Shown here one piece after another: positions 22,441 through 32,185 of a stretch of 64,000 nt of DNA (position 1 is the first letter of the stretch; each line of letters begins with the position of its first letter). The DNA comes from Cycas panzhihuaensis (taxonomy: Eukaryota; Cycadophyta). The notes beneath the pieces were generated by a model. The model made no database searches. It was not told the origin of the DNA and saw nothing but the letters and a program-made list of their open reading frames with translations. Position numbers and translations under genes: made by a program. The stretch is taken from positions 161,765,741 through 161,829,740 of the forward strand of contig CM041465.1 of NCBI GenBank assembly GCA_023213395.1. The letters are read 5' to 3'.

Positions 22441-24000
22441 GATGTCATTGGAAAATAGTATATGTAGCCACGTGAATATTATGAAGTTGCCACTTTTGTA
22501 TAACACAAAGATCACAAGAGATACAACCATATGTAGAGTTGAGATGTGTTTAGATATATTCATTAAGTTATTAAGTTCACAATTTACTGAAAGTTATATA
22601 TTTGTAGGTTTTTTTGTAAGTATTTTTTATGTATTTAATCACCATCACTAATTAGATTTATCAAAGTCAAATCACCAAATATTTCAATCACCATTTTTTT
22701 GCTAAAATCATCAATTATATATGGTATATTTAATCGCATATTTGAAGTCACCAATATATATTTTTAATTGCCTTTATATTATGGTTGATTTAATCACCAT
22801 TGATATAATTACCTTGATAATATCATTATAATGATATGTATTTCACTCTTTGATCAAATGATACTTATGTATTAAGGTTAGTGGTTTTTTTATCATTGAT
22901 ATCAATCATAGCCTTTAACATATTGAATGTTGATCATCATTTTGTCAATATATTAAATGGTCATTTTAATATTAGTTATTGATAACCTTAAGTTATCTTG
23001 GGTCAAATTAATATATTAAGTGGCCTCTATTTTTTCATGTTGTAAGTGGCCTTTAATATATTAAGATGTCACTAGATGAGATCTGATCGTTTTTTGTTCA
23101 AGGGGATACATTGTGAGGTGTATGATATGTCTTAGGGATTCATTGGCAACATGAGACATGAATATATATCTTTTTTATATGATGGTGAAGTGAATGATAT
23201 GAGGTGATGTTCTTCTCTTATTGCATGTGATTATATGAGACTTTTTGTTGGGTAAAATATCAATATTTTCATTGATTAATAGGACATGTCAATTAGTGAT
23301 TGATGGGTAGACATCAATGTCAATGTAATTATCGCTGATTGATAAAAGGATGTGTTTTATAAACATATTGAGTAGCATGGCGAGCAAATGGTGTGTTATT
23401 GATCATTGTGTATTTATTATAACATGGTAATTTATTTTATAAAATGGTGTTTTATTCATATATATATCAATGATTTTTACGTTAGATATGTAAAGTGATA
23501 TGTTCAAATTTAGTAGTTCATTGCCTTATTTGAATAGACAATAGTATAGGGTACATAACCTGTCAAAAGTTGGTTCAACATTAGTGCATATTTGAATAAG
23601 TCTAATGTAGATTTTGTGAATGGAAAGATAATTTATTTTTGTTGAAAAGAAAGTAATAATGGAAAGGAATATGACAGAATACCTTAAATCAATTATGCTA
23701 AATCATGGTATAAATGGGAGTTGATTGCCTCATAGACCCCATGTAAGATGTTGCTACATATAGAAAAATGGTATTATGATGGAGATATGGAGGTGTATGG
23801 TGCATAGTAAGAATTTACCTCCTATGTTTTTGGGAAGAAGCTATTATGATAAGTATTTAATAGGATCCCCACAAAGGTTGTTCATGGTATTATCCTCGAA
23901 TAGTGTTAGACCAGTCAGAAACCTTCCATTAGTTATTTGGGTGCATTGATTACATACATCTCAGTTGAAGATCGTAGTAGAAGATCACAAGAATTTGGAG
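22441..24000. other. AT-rich DNA with scattered AATCACC motifs
   Basis: There is no gene. Between 22627 and 22830 the short motif AATCACC or a one-base variant recurs several times at irregular spacing. Near 22950-23070 a motif like AATATATTAAGTGGCC recurs three times. Confidence 0.4.
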
Positions 24001-24480
24001 TGTATTTATATGGGGTTTTATGATTAAAATAAACCTTATAGATTGTGTAATTCATAAGAGGAATAGCATTGCAATTAGTCTAAATGTCAAAGTTAATAAA
24101 TCAATGATGTACCATGATAAGTGGTCATATGAAGAGAGCTTTTGTCCTCCACTTCTTCCCTTTTTGAGTTATGGTTTAATGGGCATAGAGGTTATTGTAC
24201 CTAACATTATATTTGAGATAGAAACATGACCTAGTAGGAGTAATGATGAGGAGTCATTAGAAGAAGAGGTATGGACTATAACCTGTGTTCCATTAAGGGC
24301 TAGGAGGACCATTAAGGACTCCAGTGTGATAGTTGAAGATCTAGAGGATTGATAAAGAATAAGGAATCAACTTGCTAGCCAAAAATATAGTAGACACCAA
24401 TGACTCTAGTGAAAGGAGATTCACATTAGAGAATTACAATGAAGAAGTAGTAACATATGGGATTTGGTTCTCTTACCTCC
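24001..24480 (+). pseudogene. possible Ty3/Gypsy integrase remnant
   Basis: The open piece at 24020-24229 contains DKWSYEES followed by PPLLPFLSYGLMGIEVIVPNI. The order W, P-F-LSYG and V-P resembles the plant Gypsy integrase segment around the TPF-LVYG-EAV-P motif. After a stop, a charged stretch (SNDEESLEEEVW, LRARRTIKDSS) follows. Stops interrupt the frame. The match rests on a short motif, so an unrelated ORF is possible. Confidence 0.35.
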
Positions 24481-24911
24481 CTTAAAGAACTTGGTCGATT
24501 ATAAGTAGATAAGACTTATTATGCAAGATTTCAAACAAAAAAAAGAAATCAATTATGAAGAACACTTACACCAATCTCTAAGATATAATAGACTAATCAT
24601 CTCCTTTTTTTCATTCTTTTCTAGGAAGAGAGAAATGCGTTTATGGAAGGGAGAAAGGAGAAAATTATTAAGAATGGCTTATATTATAGAGTGAGATCTA
24701 GTGGAGATCTATTACTAGTTAACACTTACTTTTGCATTGTTAATTTCCCTTATGCTAATTATATTAGAATCTATATTATTACAATAAGTACGATATTATT
24801 GCAAGTGGAGGTTTTATTGAAAGGGATCACAAGTATACTAATTACTTATGTGCTCAATATACAAAAACTTCTTCCATGGTAAGGAAATATATATTGTATG
24901 GCTTATAATAA
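24481..24911. other. AT-rich DNA, nothing recognised
   Basis: An open frame of 79 codons lies at 24643-24882. Its composition (Ile/Leu/Tyr-rich, from AT-rich DNA) gives no family resemblance, and I do not call it a gene. Confidence 0.4.
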
Positions 24912-25040
24912 TGGCTCGATCTAGGGCCCTACATTGATTCTATTTATTGATGGCTTAGTATAGGATCATGTGTCAGTAATCTATGATAATAACTTAGTCT
25001 AGGACCATCTATCAATGATTTATGCTAAGACCATGTGTAT
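24912..25040. repeat. short tandem array, about 40-bp unit, three copies
   Basis: Units resemble CTTAGTATAGGATCATGTGTCAGTAATCTATGATAATAA in layout: a CT(A/T)GG core, then CAT, then TGAT/TAAT and TTTATG/CTATGAT. The first unit is the most diverged. It is non-coding. Confidence 0.5.
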
Positions 25041-26395
25041 AGGCTATTACTAGTTTTAATTGTGATATATATGCATGGAAAAAAGTTGGATATGGTGTGA
25101 AACTATCAGATGAGCCTTAGAGATTCTATATTAATCCATAATTTGATTAATAGTAATGAGTTGGTGGATTTAAAATGTTGAATTAAGAGTCAAGTTACAA
25201 GTGGAAAGTTAAAAGGAAGTACCCTACCATTCATATCACATACTTTATCTTGGAGGTAGATTCTTATGTAGAGTTTTTAAATGGTTGGGCAGTGAATACC
25301 TCTAACTAATCTAGTTTTCCCACTTAAAGATAAATTCATTATATCTTGATCTTGTGTAAATATTCTACGAAAGTTATAAAATAAATATTAGGATTATATT
25401 ACATGTGTGAAACTTGTACTTAGGTTATGTGTTCCAATCTCATTATGAAGAGTAAAGTGCATGGACACTACTGTCACATAATGTGATTTATATTTTAAGA
25501 CCCTTAAACTGTCGGTTTAACATATAGCTTGCTAGTCATATGGTTTGATGTATATTAGTATTATTGTTATTATCTTGGTAATTGAACTTAGGTAGTCTTC
25601 AAAAAGTAATATCTTTGATGTCAGAAAAAGAGAGAACAAAATTTTCTTTATTATTTTACACCATTATGATACTGGGTTGCCATAAGTGGTATCAAAGTAA
25701 AAAAGTTCAAAGCTCAATAGAATTCAAATTATATTATTAATCTATAAGGTAAAATTCCTCTATAAGTATATGGGTCACTTTAGCATTTGAAATATTATTA
25801 TGGATTTGAAGTGTGATGTGAACTGAGAACTCATAAGAAGGTTAAGTGTGCTTCACAAATTAACTCAGCAAAGCCAAGTACTAAAGCGTGGAACTCTAAT
25901 TGACCTCAAAGATTTTGTGAAAAAAAAACTATATGTTATCTCATATAAAAATATGTAATCAAACAATATGTAAATGTGTTACATTCTTATTTCTAAGTCT
26001 ACTTATGAATAGTAGAGATTATCTATGATGTGTGTTACTAAGCATAAATGCTAGAATTATAAGACAATATAAAGATTTGATGGAATAAACATATATCTAA
26101 AAGATACCATAGATTATTTCTTTTACAATAGAAGTAGATATTACTTATTAGAAGACCTCTTAGCATTTAGCTAGGGTGCAAAGATTTTCCTACTTAGGTT
26201 TAAAGATGAAAGCCTCTTTTGAATTCCCTTTTATTTGCCTAATTATCATATTTCTCTGAGAAAATATAAAGTGCACTTGCCTTTCTCTAATGTTTTCTTT
26301 TATTTTCTTCAAAGAGTTGAGTGCACGTTCTAATTTCTCTAGCTTGATTTTGTGCATTTTTATTTTTTGTTTGAGCCTTCCTTTTTGTTATCTAC
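25041..26395. other. AT-rich intergenic DNA
   Basis: There is no gene. A single primer-site-like AGTGGTATCAAAG occurs near 25688-25700 without a clear LTR upstream. It may mark another lost LTR element. Confidence 0.4.
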
Positions 26396-26860
26396 AACAT
26401 AGTGCCTTCTATAAATGGTCATTAGACATATAGTTGTAGATCATTTGGAGGGTTAATATGTTGAGATTGATCCTCATCCAACATGGAAGGCTTATATAAC
26501 TTCAACTTATCAATATTAAATATAGAATAAATCCTAAAATATGGCAAAAATTTGAGCTTGAATGCATTTTAACTAATGGCTTCTATAATTTGATAAGGCC
26601 CATTCTATATGGGGTTAATTTTGAGGTGTTTCTTTATGGACCGTTCTTTAAATTGGTTGAGGCAAGCTTGATCTCCTACTTAGAAATGATAAGCTATCTA
26701 ATGTTTCTTATGTTGGTCTTTACATTTGTGTTGTATTTCCATGAATGCTTCTTCCACTTGTTGGATATATTTAATGAGCCATGTTACTTGCTACTAAGAT
26801 TGCTTCTCTTTAGGTGTTTGGGTAATACATAAAGACATAGTAATGTCCATTAGAGCTTGT
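26396..26860 (-). pseudogene. Ty3/Gypsy integrase C-terminal remnant
   Basis: The minus strand reads, with a few stops, KYIQQVEEAFMEIQHKC, then KHLKINPI, GPYQIIEAISQNAFKLKF and YFRIYSIFNIDKLKLY. This matches the order of the Gypsy integrase C-terminal region (helix of the K/R-rich linker, the GP-x-x-I fold, the A-x-K-L-x-L strand, then H-x-V-F-H-x-x-x-L-K), although the two His are replaced. It would help place the element on chromatin. Only about 460 bases survive, with no other domain next to it. The plus-strand ORF at 26590-26832 is its shadow. Confidence 0.65.
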
Positions 26861-27288
26861 GATAGAAAAAGTAATAGTAAGGTCCATTAGAGCTTATAAA
26901 AAAAAATCCTAAATGTGCATCATATGGCACCCTATAGAACTATTCATTACTAGCTATAACTATATTGAATATGGAGGAAATCATTATTGAAGGTTTTTGG
27001 ATTATAATAGCTATATATTCCAAAAAGTTAAACTATGGTTATATTAATAACTCTTGATTAACTATTAATTTTAGTATAAAATCTCATGAGCATTGCACTC
27101 GTCATTGTCCATAGTGTTGTCCCAAAATGTCTTAAAAAGTAGTTGTCCTTATTAGGCACTATTGAAAATGACAATCCATACATGAGAGAATAACAATGTT
27201 ATCAGGGTAGCATACTTAAATAGTTGGGTGCACAAATTCAAGATTCACCTAGTTTCAATATGAAGAATTAGGTACAAGTATGGATAGA
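26861..27288. other. AT-rich intergenic DNA, nothing recognised
   Basis: No ORF, repeat or RNA gene can be supported here. Confidence 0.5.
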
Positions 27289-27427
27289 ATATTATATTAT
27301 ACTACATTACATGATATTATATTATATTGTATTGTATTGTATTATATTATATTATATTATATTATATTATATTATATTATATTATATTATATTATATTGT
27401 ATTATATTGTATTATATTATATTATAT
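27289..27427. repeat. pentanucleotide microsatellite (ATATT)n
   Basis: About 27 units of ATATT, with several ATTGT variants in the first third and near the right end. The open frame that spans it is only the translation of the repeat. Confidence 0.95.
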
Positions 27428-28149
27428 GCTGTTCATTATTTTTTATGTATTAATTTTTAAAATTCTATGTAAGAATTATGTTTTCCTAAATGTCTCCAAC
27501 CACTATCTTATAAAATTTGTTGCACTTGTAACTACAAATCCTATATTTAAAGGGTGATTCTCCTATTTACTTGTATATAGTAATATTGAAGAAGAAGAAT
27601 TTGGTTGCATTATTATGTGATTTTTTACTTATGAGGGATTAAGATTAGCAATTTATTAAAATGAGCTACTATCATGAAGATATAATCCTTCCACTAGAGT
27701 GAAACCTATGATTTCATGAGGGTGAAATTCTATTGGCAAGGAAAGGTACTCTTAGACACTATTGAGAGGTGGGTGGTTACTAGGTCCAACATGCATTAGT
27801 TGGTCAACTATAAATTTCATAGGCATGGTGAAAAATGTTATATATGGTAGAATTAATTGAAGAATAACTTTGCACATTAGTAAAGGTGATGACGTTGGGA
27901 GTTTAATCAATTCTATTATCTATTTATACAACACCAAAATTGACCATGGATGAGTCTAAATACTAGTAATGTATGTTTAAAATAAAATTACCTCTTATGA
28001 TTGGAACGAACTTATATATTATTTGATTGCATATTTTTGTTGGTTAGTTCATTGAAGGATAAGGCTATTATTCCTTATAATTAACTAGCAAGATTAACAT
28101 ATGGATACAAATAGAAGTTAATTATATTTGATCCCTTATGCAGAGGTTT

Positions 28150-28150
<1 letters not shown>
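27428..28150. other. AT-rich intergenic DNA, nothing recognised
   Basis: No supported feature. Confidence 0.5.

Positions 28151-28206
<56 letters not shown>
28151..28206. repeat. dinucleotide microsatellite (AT)n
   Basis: An uninterrupted run of about 28 AT units. Confidence 0.97.
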
Positions 28207-28207
<1 letters not shown>

Positions 28208-30385
28208 TTTTGAAACCAAGGAAATAGGCATCAACTCCACTCCATAATTATCCCTAATGGATGTGAATCTTCATAATAATTGTCACCACTATAACTCTTG
28301 GGTGATGCATAAAGTGCCCTTCTCCATGCCTCATTAGTAAACTATAAGGGATTTGACCTAATGACCTTAACATCAACATTTTGGGCAAAACACCTATGAA
28401 CTGTTGCACCACTACCTCAAGGGGATTTGATCCCTTCTGTGTTATTCCTCTTAGGTAGATGTTTTTATCAAAGAAGTTGAAGAAATTAATCATAAACATA
28501 TATCCCATTCCTACTACTACAAAAGTCGATAACTTGTTAGTGGTTGAAGTAGTAGGAGGAACTCTAATGACTAAGTATAAATCCTGTTAGCCTTAGCCGT
28601 AGTCTTTACCTAGGGAATTTGAGTTAAGTGAAATGCTTTTAGTAATAGAGAATCTGACTAAATTTAATCTATACTTAGACCATTCAATATGAAAGATATC
28701 TATAGAAACTAATGGCAATAATCAAGCATTGTGATTAGGATAACTTGAGAGGTAGGGAAGCATGCACCTTCATCAAATCCCCTAAAAAATGAACCTTTTG
28801 GAACTCCTTATTTACTTGAGAAAAGTATTAAAGAAGCTTCTCTAGATAACTCTAAAATGTTAGTGTCTTTTTAATCATCTATTAAGTAAAGTTTAACTCC
28901 TACATTTGAATTGATTTTGAATCAATACCTTTATATATGGTGCAATACTTATAAGTTCTAGTGAAAAAGGGTCTATCTTATAATATTTATATTTAAGGAT
29001 TTAGAGAGGGGATAATTAAGAAGCAAAATACAAAGTCTAAGAAGGTTGAGGTAACATATAAAGTGATACCCATGGTGGACTTGTTAAACACTTAGAAGTG
29101 AGTTAGGTGGCTTAATATAGTTTACAAGTGATGGAAATTCAACATGATTAGAGCTCATTCATGAGTAAAATTAGAGTAGGTGTGAGGAAAGTCGACTAAG
29201 TTAGCTCAATAAATTTGAGTTATAATGGTTTTTGTAATAATAACTCGGTGGCCCAAGGTGGAATCTTTATATTGTAGAAGTTTGATAATCTATGAGAAAG
29301 TACATCTAAAATTTACTACCATTGTTCATTTGGTCTAAGAAGTGAAATGTACTAAATAATATTTTCTCAGCATTATGGAGAAATTTATATAATATTTTAA
29401 TATTTTTCAAAAGTTGTTAGAGAAATACATACACTTAGTTCCTTGTGTAAATGTTATAGGCTTATTATGGACAAAGTTATTGGTTAAAATGGTTGACTAC
29501 CAACTCATTATTTTATTTCTTGTAGCAAATTTATTTTTACCTTGAAATTTTATAACTACAATTGACACATTTTTGTATAATTTTTGTACTACATTCTTGA
29601 CTAGTCTAGTACTTAGACTTGTTGGGAAGATGTTGGCCAATCTCTTACTTCAAGGATGTAGCAAATGCTATGTTTAGGAGAGATGTTAGCTAGGTAAATG
29701 ATTATATATTTTACAAGTCAACCTAAGTTAAAGCTTATTTATTATTAATGAACTCATTTAGTGCTAAATTAATTAGGAAATTAGAACATAGTTATAATCA
29801 CCTTCATGGACCTATAAATAATGGGTTGATCTAGGAGAAAGGTTAGATAAATGATGACAGTTTTATGACTATTAGCAAGGTGGTTTATTATGATATAGTG
29901 TTTTGGAGACTAGCATTGCATTACAACATAAATAAATAAAGACATGGATTATATATTATTTTATATGTGTTTGTGGTCATGTTCATTTTTTTTTATTATG
30001 ATTGTTGTGGTGAATATGTTTATAGTGAATATCTATACATGTGTCTTATTACTAGTTAAGGGCCAAATTGACGACTATTAATGCATTGTTAATGTAATGT
30101 TTTCTATAAAATGGACTTAAGAAAAGAACTTAAAATTAATAAGGACCCATATATACCTAATAGTCATGCAATACCTTTTTAAAACATTAAATGGGATCAA
30201 TCAAGTAATGTTTTCTCATAATATTATGTAGTACATAATGTTTAACCATCACCTTTATGTCCCTTTATTGTTGTATATATATATTACAAGACATTCAATT
30301 ATCATTGATCTCAATAGTTTATTATACTTCTACATCATAGGAATAACCAATAACTTGCATCTAAAATTTAACTATAAAATTATAA
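28207..30385. other. AT-rich intergenic DNA before the second Copia A
   Basis: An 84-codon open frame on the minus strand (28254-28508) shows no known family. The rest has stops in all frames. It may contain further degraded retroelement sequence that I cannot assign. Confidence 0.4.
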
Positions 30386-30534
30386 TGTCAGGATAATGCC
30401 CAATTTAGAAGTATGTATGACCACCTTGGGCCCCTCAATGGCACCTTAAGCCTCCAAAAGTCACCTCGGTCCACCTACTGCCACCAAGCAACTATCTACA
30501 ACTGACATGGAGCCACCACATCCACCACATATAT

Positions 30535-30592
30535 TGGTGGGGGGCCCTCTTCACTAACACCTCGAGGTTTTAGTGAAGAGGGCCCCCCACCA
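30535..30592. repeat. 58-bp GC-rich near-perfect palindrome
   Basis: Two 29-base arms meet at CTCGAG with one mismatched pair, and the outer part is TGGTGGGGGGCCCTC with its complement. It is strongly GC-rich in otherwise AT-rich DNA and could form a cruciform or a stable RNA hairpin. Confidence 0.95.
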
Positions 30593-30744
30593 TTCATTAC
30601 CTCCCCGGGTTCAAGCAGGCTAGCCCTTTAGCCCCACTTTCACTGGCATTCATGCGCCCCACAGGACCTAGCTACGACGGTGTTTTGTGCATCGACGATG
30701 TTTGGCGCGTCACCCCACTGCCCCCATAAGCGATGTTGTCCCCA

Positions 30745-30778
30745 CGGGATTTGAACCCGGGTCTTGGCTCTGATACCA
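30745..30778 (-). promoter_or_regulatory. primer binding site with adjacent tRNA T-arm-like hairpin
   Basis: The minus strand reads TGGTATCAGAGC (30767-30778), followed about seven bases later by CGGGTTCAAATCCCG (30745-30759), a perfect 5-bp T-arm stem with the TTCAAAT loop. There is no full tRNA cloverleaf, so it is read as a primer site plus tRNA-derived sequence and not a tRNA gene. Confidence 0.6.
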
Positions 30779-30780
30779 CT

Positions 30781-30896
30781 TGCTTTTTTACTTTTTTATT
30801 TTTTTATTTTTTACTTTTTGCTTTTTACTTTTTTGCTTTTTGCTTTTTTATTTTTTACTTTTTTGCTTTTTATTTTTTTGCTTTTTTGCTCTTTTT
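30781..30896. repeat. T-rich low-complexity tract
   Basis: Runs of four to seven T are separated by single A, AC or GC (units like CTTTTTA and GCTTTTT). It lies directly after the primer site and TG, so it might be the U5 end of an LTR or a separate expansion. Confidence 0.85.
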
Positions 30897-31621
30897 GGGG
30901 CACTAGTTGGCTAACAGACTATGTGCGCATGAACTGATGACAAACTGGCTAGAGACACTCAATTTAACAAATAGATGATGACTGACTTACTGACCGACTA
31001 AGTGCACACAATCCACTAATAGACTAACCAGGTACACTAAGTATGGGCTTGTCTGGTTTGTAGGCCCTCTGATATACTTATCCCAGATGTAAATAGTATC
31101 AACTTATAGAGGCAAACACTCTACTCTGTAGTTGTACTACCCCGTCTCTAGGGTATGTGGAGAGTAACTTCCTAGGGCTAACTGCTTACCGATGCACTAC
31201 AAATTATAGACGGTCAATAGGTTTCCTATGGTTACCTATACTAGGAAGGCCTATCTACGGGGTCCTCCTATATACTCACAGGTAAGTAGAGGCACAATTT
31301 CATAGACGAGTTCTATCTAAGGCTTGATTCAAGAGTGTGATCTCCAGTCCTTCACGTAAAGGACAGAAAAGCCATAATGCGCTTAGCCCAAAATGATAGA
31401 TCCTCGTAATATTTATGTACCCCCAGCATAGGGTCTCTATCTAAATACAAAAGAGAACTGCCTAGTGGCAGTGTTAGGGTAGCTGCATTGCAGTGTTATC
31501 TACTCCCAAAAAGTAAAGTAACTAAATAGAAATCAAATGAGAATAGGTACTAATGAGAAAAAAATGATGAAAAAAATTGATTATTTAGTACCTTGACTCT
31601 CCCACAAGGAATGGATTGACC

Positions 31622-31633
31622 GCTCTGATACCA
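31622..31633 (-). promoter_or_regulatory. primer binding site (tRNA-iMet type)
   Basis: The minus strand reads TGGTATCAGAGC, two bases from the LTR that opens with TG at 31636. Confidence 0.88.
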
Positions 31634-31635
31634 CT

Positions 31636-32016
31636 TGTTAGGATACCACTCCTTAATGATAATTATATATCAATATAATAAGCAAATAACTTCAAAAGAG
31701 CACTTGTATTGCAATACCCTTCGAGGGGGCAACCTCCCAATTACATGCAAATAACAATGATATTTAAGATACCATACTCTAAGGATTACACAAATATATA
31801 TATGTCTCTATGCTTACTACTCAACCACCTCCTTATACATGTGGGATATTATATGAATATATATAGTACTCAATGACCACTACACAACCTTCTACTTATG
31901 CATGTGGGATATTAAGAAAAGGGAAGTAGAAGAAGAAGTAAAGATATAAGAGAGAGAAGAAGTACAAGATATAAGAGAATATAAGAGAAGGTAAGTTAGG
32001 GGTTGGATCCCTAACA
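31636..32016 (-). repeat. LTR of the inserted minus-strand element
   Basis: It is bounded by TGTTAGGATACC on the left and GGATCCCTAACA on the right (TG...CA on both strands, with TGTTAGG inverted termini). It has a purine-rich GA stretch at 31918-31990. Its single-copy state is odd. Confidence 0.75.
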
Positions 32017-32172
32017 GAGGCACTTGCCACCTCTCCAAAATTCTATTTATAAGTGGGGAATACCTCCCTGGTATTTTTTAGTACCACTACTCAATATTTA
32101 GAATTTCTTTTCACTTTGAGAAGATGATGTGACACTTGTAATCCTCTTGCTCTACTCCTTGACACTAACATA

Positions 32173-32185
32173 TGGTATCCAAGCT
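32173..32185 (+). promoter_or_regulatory. primer binding site of Copia A2
   Basis: TGGTATCCAAGC lies two bases after the 5' LTR end and is a two-base variant of the iMet primer site. Confidence 0.78.

Larger units (their letters stand above)
30531..32016 (-). mobile_element. insertion inside the Copia A2 LTR: partial minus-strand LTR element(s)
   Basis: The right part is an LTR (31636-32016) with a perfect primer site at 31622-31633 and about 700 bases of leader-like sequence to its left. Further left, a second primer site (30767-30778) and a TG at 30781 suggest a second 5' junction of the same orientation, followed by a GC-rich block and a palindrome (30535-30592). No 3' LTR is visible at the left edge, so the insertion is truncated or composite. 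Confidence 0.6.
30386..32170 (+). repeat. 5' LTR of Copia A2, split by an insertion
   Basis: 30386-30530 and about 32017-32170 together align with the 3' LTR at 36464-36822 (shared GGATAATGCCCAATTTAGA, TGACATGGAGCCACCACA, AAGTGGGGAATACCTCCCTGG and CTTGTAATCCTCTTGCTCTA). About 75 bases of the other LTR are missing at the insertion point. Confidence 0.85.

Noticed and set aside
27327-27557. 76-codon open frame rich in Tyr, Ile and Leu
   Set aside because: Most of it is the translation of the ATATT microsatellite; the pentamer repeat keeps three frames open by chance.
28151-28206. AT run as origin or promoter
   Set aside because: A simple dinucleotide microsatellite explains it; there is no gene on either side.
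30745-30778. Possible tRNA gene or tRNA-derived SINE
   Set aside because: A T-arm and a primer-type 3' end are present, but no anticodon arm or D-arm can be folded, and the spacing between A-box-like and B-box-like parts is too short.
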